Shown: in pieces, positions 61,492 to 64,000 of the stretch
How the letters are laid out: each line of letters opens with the position of its first letter
How positions within the stretch are numbered: the first letter of the stretch is position 1
Assembly (NCBI GenBank): GCA_016867265.1
Contig: VGJW01000004.1
Span: 62,001-126,000, forward strand
DNA from: Candidatus Tanganyikabacteria bacterium
GTDB taxonomy: Bacteria > Cyanobacteriota > Sericytochromatia > S15B-MN24 > VGJW01
Direction of reading: 5' to 3'
DNA length: 64,000 nucleotides
Translations under genes and position numbers: made by a program
The notes under the pieces: model-generated
The model's database searches: none
Told to the model about the DNA's origin: nothing
The model's input: the letters and a program-made list of their open reading frames with translations, nothing else

Positions 61492-62423
61492 GTCCCGATT
61501 TCGAATACCTGGTGCCTGCGGAACATGCAGGCATCAGGCTCGATCTCCTTCTGGCAAATTTGGTCACGGATGGTTCTCGTGCCCGGATTCAGGCCCTTAT
61601 CCAGGAAGGCCACGTCCTTGTGGACGGCAAGCTGCCCAAGGCCGGGCTGCGCCTGAAGGGTGGGGAGGCCGTGGTTGCCACCTGGCCGGCCGCTCGCCCC
61701 TACGAGGTTGCTCCGCAGGATATGGGGCTGACGATTCTCCACGAGGATGACTCCTTGGCAATCGTCCAGAAGCCTCGCGGAGTCGCCACCCATCCGGCGC
61801 CAGGCTCGTGGGAAGGCACGCTGGTTCATGGGCTGCTGCACGCACTCGACGGTCTGTCGGGCATCGGGGGCACCTTGCGCCCGGGCATCGTCCATCGCCT
61901 CGACAAGGACACTACCGGCCTACTGGTGGTCGCGAAGAACGACGCAGCCCACTTGGCCCTGTGCCGGGCTCTGCAGGATCGTCGCATCAAGCGTACCTAC
62001 ATGGCGCTGGTCCACGGCCGTCCGGCAGCGGCAACGGGAACCGTTGACCGAGCGATCGGCCGCCATCCCGTCGACCGCAAGCGCATGGCCATTCAGGAAG
62101 GCGGCAAGCGTGCCGTCACGCATTACACGACGCTGGAAGCCTTCCGCGATGCGAGTTTGCTCGAACTCGAACTCGACACGGGGCGCACGCACCAGATCCG
62201 CGTCCACATGGCCAGCATCGGCCATCCCGTCATCGGAGATCCAGTCTACGGACCCGCGACACGATCAAGCCCGATGCGGCTCGAAGGCCAACTACTCCAT
62301 GCCGTCCGCCTGGCGTTGGCACACCCTGTTGACGGCCGACCCATGCAGTTCGAAGCCCCCCTTCCGGAGGACTTCGAGCGGGCACTAAAGCTGGTGCGAC
62401 AGCGCGGCTACTGGCGCGGCTGA
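61488..62423 (+). CDS. RluD-family RNA pseudouridine synthase
   Basis: 311 residues from TTG at 61488 (TTGA overlap with rne). An S4 RNA-binding domain (GIRLDLLLANLVTDGSRAR) is followed by the catalytic domain with HRLDKDTTGLLVVAKN (catalytic Asp) and LELDTGRTHQIRVHMASIGHP. The RluA/RluD group modifies 23S rRNA (RluD at 1911/1915/1917) or tRNA; length and S4 domain favour RluD-like, but the target is not proven. Ends back to back with the convergent helical protein gene. Confidence 0.92.
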   Translation: MSPDFEYLVPAEHAGIRLDLLLANLVTDGSRARIQALIQEGHVLVDGKLPKAGLRLKGGEAVVATWPAARPYEVAPQDMGLTILHEDDSLAIVQKPRGVATHPAPGSWEGTLVHGLLHALDGLSGIGGTLRPGIVHRLDKDTTGLLVVAKNDAAHLALCRALQDRRIKRTYMALVHGRPAAATGTVDRAIGRHPVDRKRMAIQEGGKRAVTHYTTLEAFRDASLLELELDTGRTHQIRVHMASIGHPVIGDPVYGPATRSSPMRLEGQLLHAVRLALAHPVDGRPMQFEAPLPEDFERALKLVRQRGYWRG

Positions 62424-63425
62424 TTACTGGGCGCCCGAGAGGCGAGCGAAGGCCTTGGCGCTGATGTCCGCAACGACCTCGCTGGCCGCCTGCTTGAGCA
62501 AGGGGTCCTTAACATCTTCCAGGGCCTCGTCGAGTTCCTGCAGATGCTCCACGATGGCCTTGCGCTTATCGGCGCTGACCGGCGCGGCGGGCCCTGCCAA
62601 CCAGTCCTCGACCGGCCGCAGGTGCTCCTTGAAGGCCTTGCCCGGACGCCCGAAGAGATAGGCATTGTCCGGCTCCGAAATCGCCGACTTGTCCGCGTGG
62701 GCGACCATTGCCCGGTGAATCACCTTGCGCAGGGCCTCGGACTCAGTGCGGACATCCTTGGCCGCATCAGAGGGCAGATCCTTGACCCGTGCATCAATGT
62801 CCGCGTAGGCCTCGGTCAGACTACGGAGCGTACGTCCCAAGGCCTTCTCGTCCTTGGCCTTGCCGAGTGCCTCGTCCAAGGCCTTGCGATCCGCGGCCAG
62901 CTTGTCCTTGGCGTCCGCCACAGCCTTTTCCTGAACGGCAATCTGACCCTTGAGCTCGTCGACCCGGCCCTGCAGGCGCTCGAGTACATCCGCGGACGCC
63001 GCCTGGGCGGAAGGGTCCAGATCAGCCAGACGCTTGGCAGCGGCCTCGAGGTGGTCCGCCGCCTCGGAGGTCTTGGCCTTGCGATCCGCAAGACCCGTAG
63101 CCTTGGCCTCGGCAACCGACAACAGGCCCCGGGCCGACCGTGTCGCGTCGGCAAATGCCTTGCCGGCCTGCGCACGCGCCTTATCGAGGGTATCGCGGCG
63201 GGCCATCTCGGCCTTGGCCGCCTCGGCGGCATCCTTCGCTTGCAGGGTGCCGGCAAGAAGCTTGATCATGGCACCCGTGCGATTGGGATCGCGCGCCTCG
63301 GGCGAGATCTGCACCTTTTCGCCGCGCTCCTTGCGGGGCGCCTTCTCGGCCGGGGCGGGGGCCTTGGGCGGCTGGCCCGCCTTGGGTTTCGGCTGGACGC
63401 TCTCGGGACGATCAATCTTCGGCAT
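62424..63425 (-). CDS. Helical/coiled-coil protein of unknown function
   Basis: 333 residues. The first 50 are Lys/Pro/Ala-rich (PKAGQPPKAPAPAEKAPRK) and disordered. Residues 60-230 form long charged helices (ELKGQIAVQEKAVADAKDKL). The last 90 contain EPDNAYLFGRPGKAFKEHLR. No Cys and no signal peptide. I know no family; it resembles the 580-residue coiled-coil protein in style only. TTAA-N7-TTAA lies 138 bases upstream. Confidence 0.68.
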   Translation of the reverse strand: MPKIDRPESVQPKPKAGQPPKAPAPAEKAPRKERGEKVQISPEARDPNRTGAMIKLLAGTLQAKDAAEAAKAEMARRDTLDKARAQAGKAFADATRSARGLLSVAEAKATGLADRKAKTSEAADHLEAAAKRLADLDPSAQAASADVLERLQGRVDELKGQIAVQEKAVADAKDKLAADRKALDEALGKAKDEKALGRTLRSLTEAYADIDARVKDLPSDAAKDVRTESEALRKVIHRAMVAHADKSAISEPDNAYLFGRPGKAFKEHLRPVEDWLAGPAAPVSADKRKAIVEHLQELDEALEDVKDPLLKQAASEVVADISAKAFARLSGAQ

Positions 63426-63562
63426 GGAAAACTCCTCGGGGGGAAAAGGAGAGCAGGGTTCGGACCGACAAGGGCCACCTTAATGTATCGTGCCCCAAAA
63501 GCGGGAGGAGGTTGCGCCTGCACCAGCTGCAAATCAGCGGATTTGACAGCAAATGAACATGT

Positions 63563-63577
63563 TTAACCCGAAATTAA
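63563..63577. promoter_or_regulatory. TTAA-N7-TTAA site upstream of the helical protein gene
   Basis: ttaacccgaaattaa. It partly overlaps the stop codon of the gene at the right edge (63574-63576). The same spacing occurs at 54721-54735. Confidence 0.3.
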
Positions 63578-64000
63578 CCACTTACGAGGTGGGCCGTACC
63601 GTCGGGATGCAGCCACGCGTCCACGACCGGGGGTTCCCCGCGATCAAGCGGGCGCGGCAGTGCGTCATCAAGCCTGCAGGGCCACCACAGGGCCTCCGGT
63701 GCCACACGGTCGGGATCCGGGGCACCGGGGCGCAGGACAAGGTCCTCCAAACCCGCCAGACGCCGCAATACCGGCAAGGCAAGCAAATCAAGACCCGCAG
63801 CGAGTCCCCAGGGATCCAGGGGGGTGACGAGGACGAGACGCGCGCCCTGCCTGACCACCCAGGACGGTCCCGACTCGCCGGGCAAGTCCAGCACGCACGT
63901 GCCGGCACCGAGACATGGTTGCAGGCGTCTCGCCAGGGCCTCGGGATGCCGGGCCGGCATCATCAGCAGATCGACGAGTTCGACCGCCGCCTCGACCCGA
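63574..64000 (-). CDS. C-terminal part of an unidentified protein (cut by window edge)
   Basis: The frame is open from the stop TAA at 63574 to the right edge, so at least 141 residues. A Met pair at 63963-63958 is possible but need not be the start, because the frame continues in R-V-E-A-A-V-E-L-V-D-L-L before it. VLDLPGESGPSWVVRQGARL and VLVTPLDPWGLAAGLDLLAL faintly recall the last strands of MinD/ParA-type ATPases (a D-PPG turn, then LVTPLD). The family call is weak. Confidence 0.5.
   Translation of the reverse strand, partial: RVEAAVELVDLLMMPARHPEALARRLQPCLGAGTCVLDLPGESGPSWVVRQGARLVLVTPLDPWGLAAGLDLLALPVLRRLAGLEDLVLRPGAPDPDRVAPEALWWPCRLDDALPRPLDRGEPPVVDAWLHPDGTAHLVSG

Noticed and set aside
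1-64000. CRISPR arrays, insertion sequences, prophage or rRNA genes
   Set aside because: No regularly spaced repeats, transposase or phage structural genes, and no rRNA sequence were seen on either strand.

Overview
The window is one continuous, gene-dense, high-G+C bacterial chromosome segment. It holds about 57 protein genes, one tRNA, no insertion sequence, no CRISPR array and no clear prophage. Long runs of same-strand genes overlap by ATGA, GTGA or TTGA, and TTG and GTG starts are common. Several marks suggest a non-photosynthetic member of the Cyanobacteriota (Sericytochromatia-like); this is inference from gene order and sequence pattern, not from a search. They are rpmG directly followed by rpsR (the order of cyanobacteria and of chloroplast rpl33-rps18), dapA directly followed by ribonuclease J, and an RNase E/G whose catalytic half reads like the cyanobacterial type. 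No photosynthesis genes are present.

Layout. 0-5.9 kb: end of a Pro-rich protein, a cobalamin-binding-type radical SAM enzyme, a secreted protein, Bcp peroxiredoxin, feoAB ferrous iron uptake, a Fur-box-like palindrome and an AhpD-like protein. 5.9-11.4 kb: a leftward operon of TatT lipoprotein, TRAP transporter DctP-DctQ-DctM, an MFS exporter and a small protein. 11.5-18.5 kb: a long coiled-coil protein, a subtilisin-like lipoprotein, a lipoprotein with carboxypeptidase-regulatory-like repeats, a GH13 lipoprotein, and a membrane-anchored redoxin interrupted by one in-frame TGA exactly at its redox position, followed by a SECIS-like hairpin. I read this last gene as a candidate selenoprotein. 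18.7-31.8 kb: a rightward run of SNF2 helicase and SWIM zinc-finger protein, then nine genes that take N-formylkynurenine through kynurenine, 3-hydroxyanthranilate and 2-aminomuconate to a 2-oxo-4-hydroxy acid. 31.9-32.8 kb: ribosomal proteins S18, L33 and L28. 32.8-33.46 kb: non-coding DNA with three promoter-plus-hairpin modules, two of them near-identical.

33.5-38.4 kb: an AttEFGH-like ABC system with a transglutaminase-fold protein and a lipocalin/CrtC-like protein. 38.5-49 kb: a Pro-rich lipoprotein, RNase J, dapA, a 5'-nucleotidase-like lipoprotein, an MFS transporter, a LysM cysteine hydrolase, an S9 peptidase and a C39-like peptidase. 49-52.7 kb: a zinc-ribbon/pseudokinase/beta-propeller protein, an orphan tandem microcompartment shell (BMC) protein, tRNA-Leu(UAA), an RGG-tailed protein and a tiny zinc-ribbon protein. 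52.7-64 kb: an unknown membrane protein, an NHL-repeat lipoprotein, ilvE, ruvB, an MBL-fold hydrolase, ruvA-ruvC, rne/rng with a long leader, an RluD-family pseudouridine synthase, a helical protein and a gene cut by the right edge.

Themes are tryptophan/kynurenine catabolism, iron and peroxide handling, many exported lipoproteins and hydrolases, RNA decay (RNase E/G with RNase J) and Holliday-junction processing. The most unusual signals are the TGA-containing redoxin, the repeated promoter-hairpin modules, the orphan BMC protein and an AT-rich patch over the active-site lysine of kynureninase.
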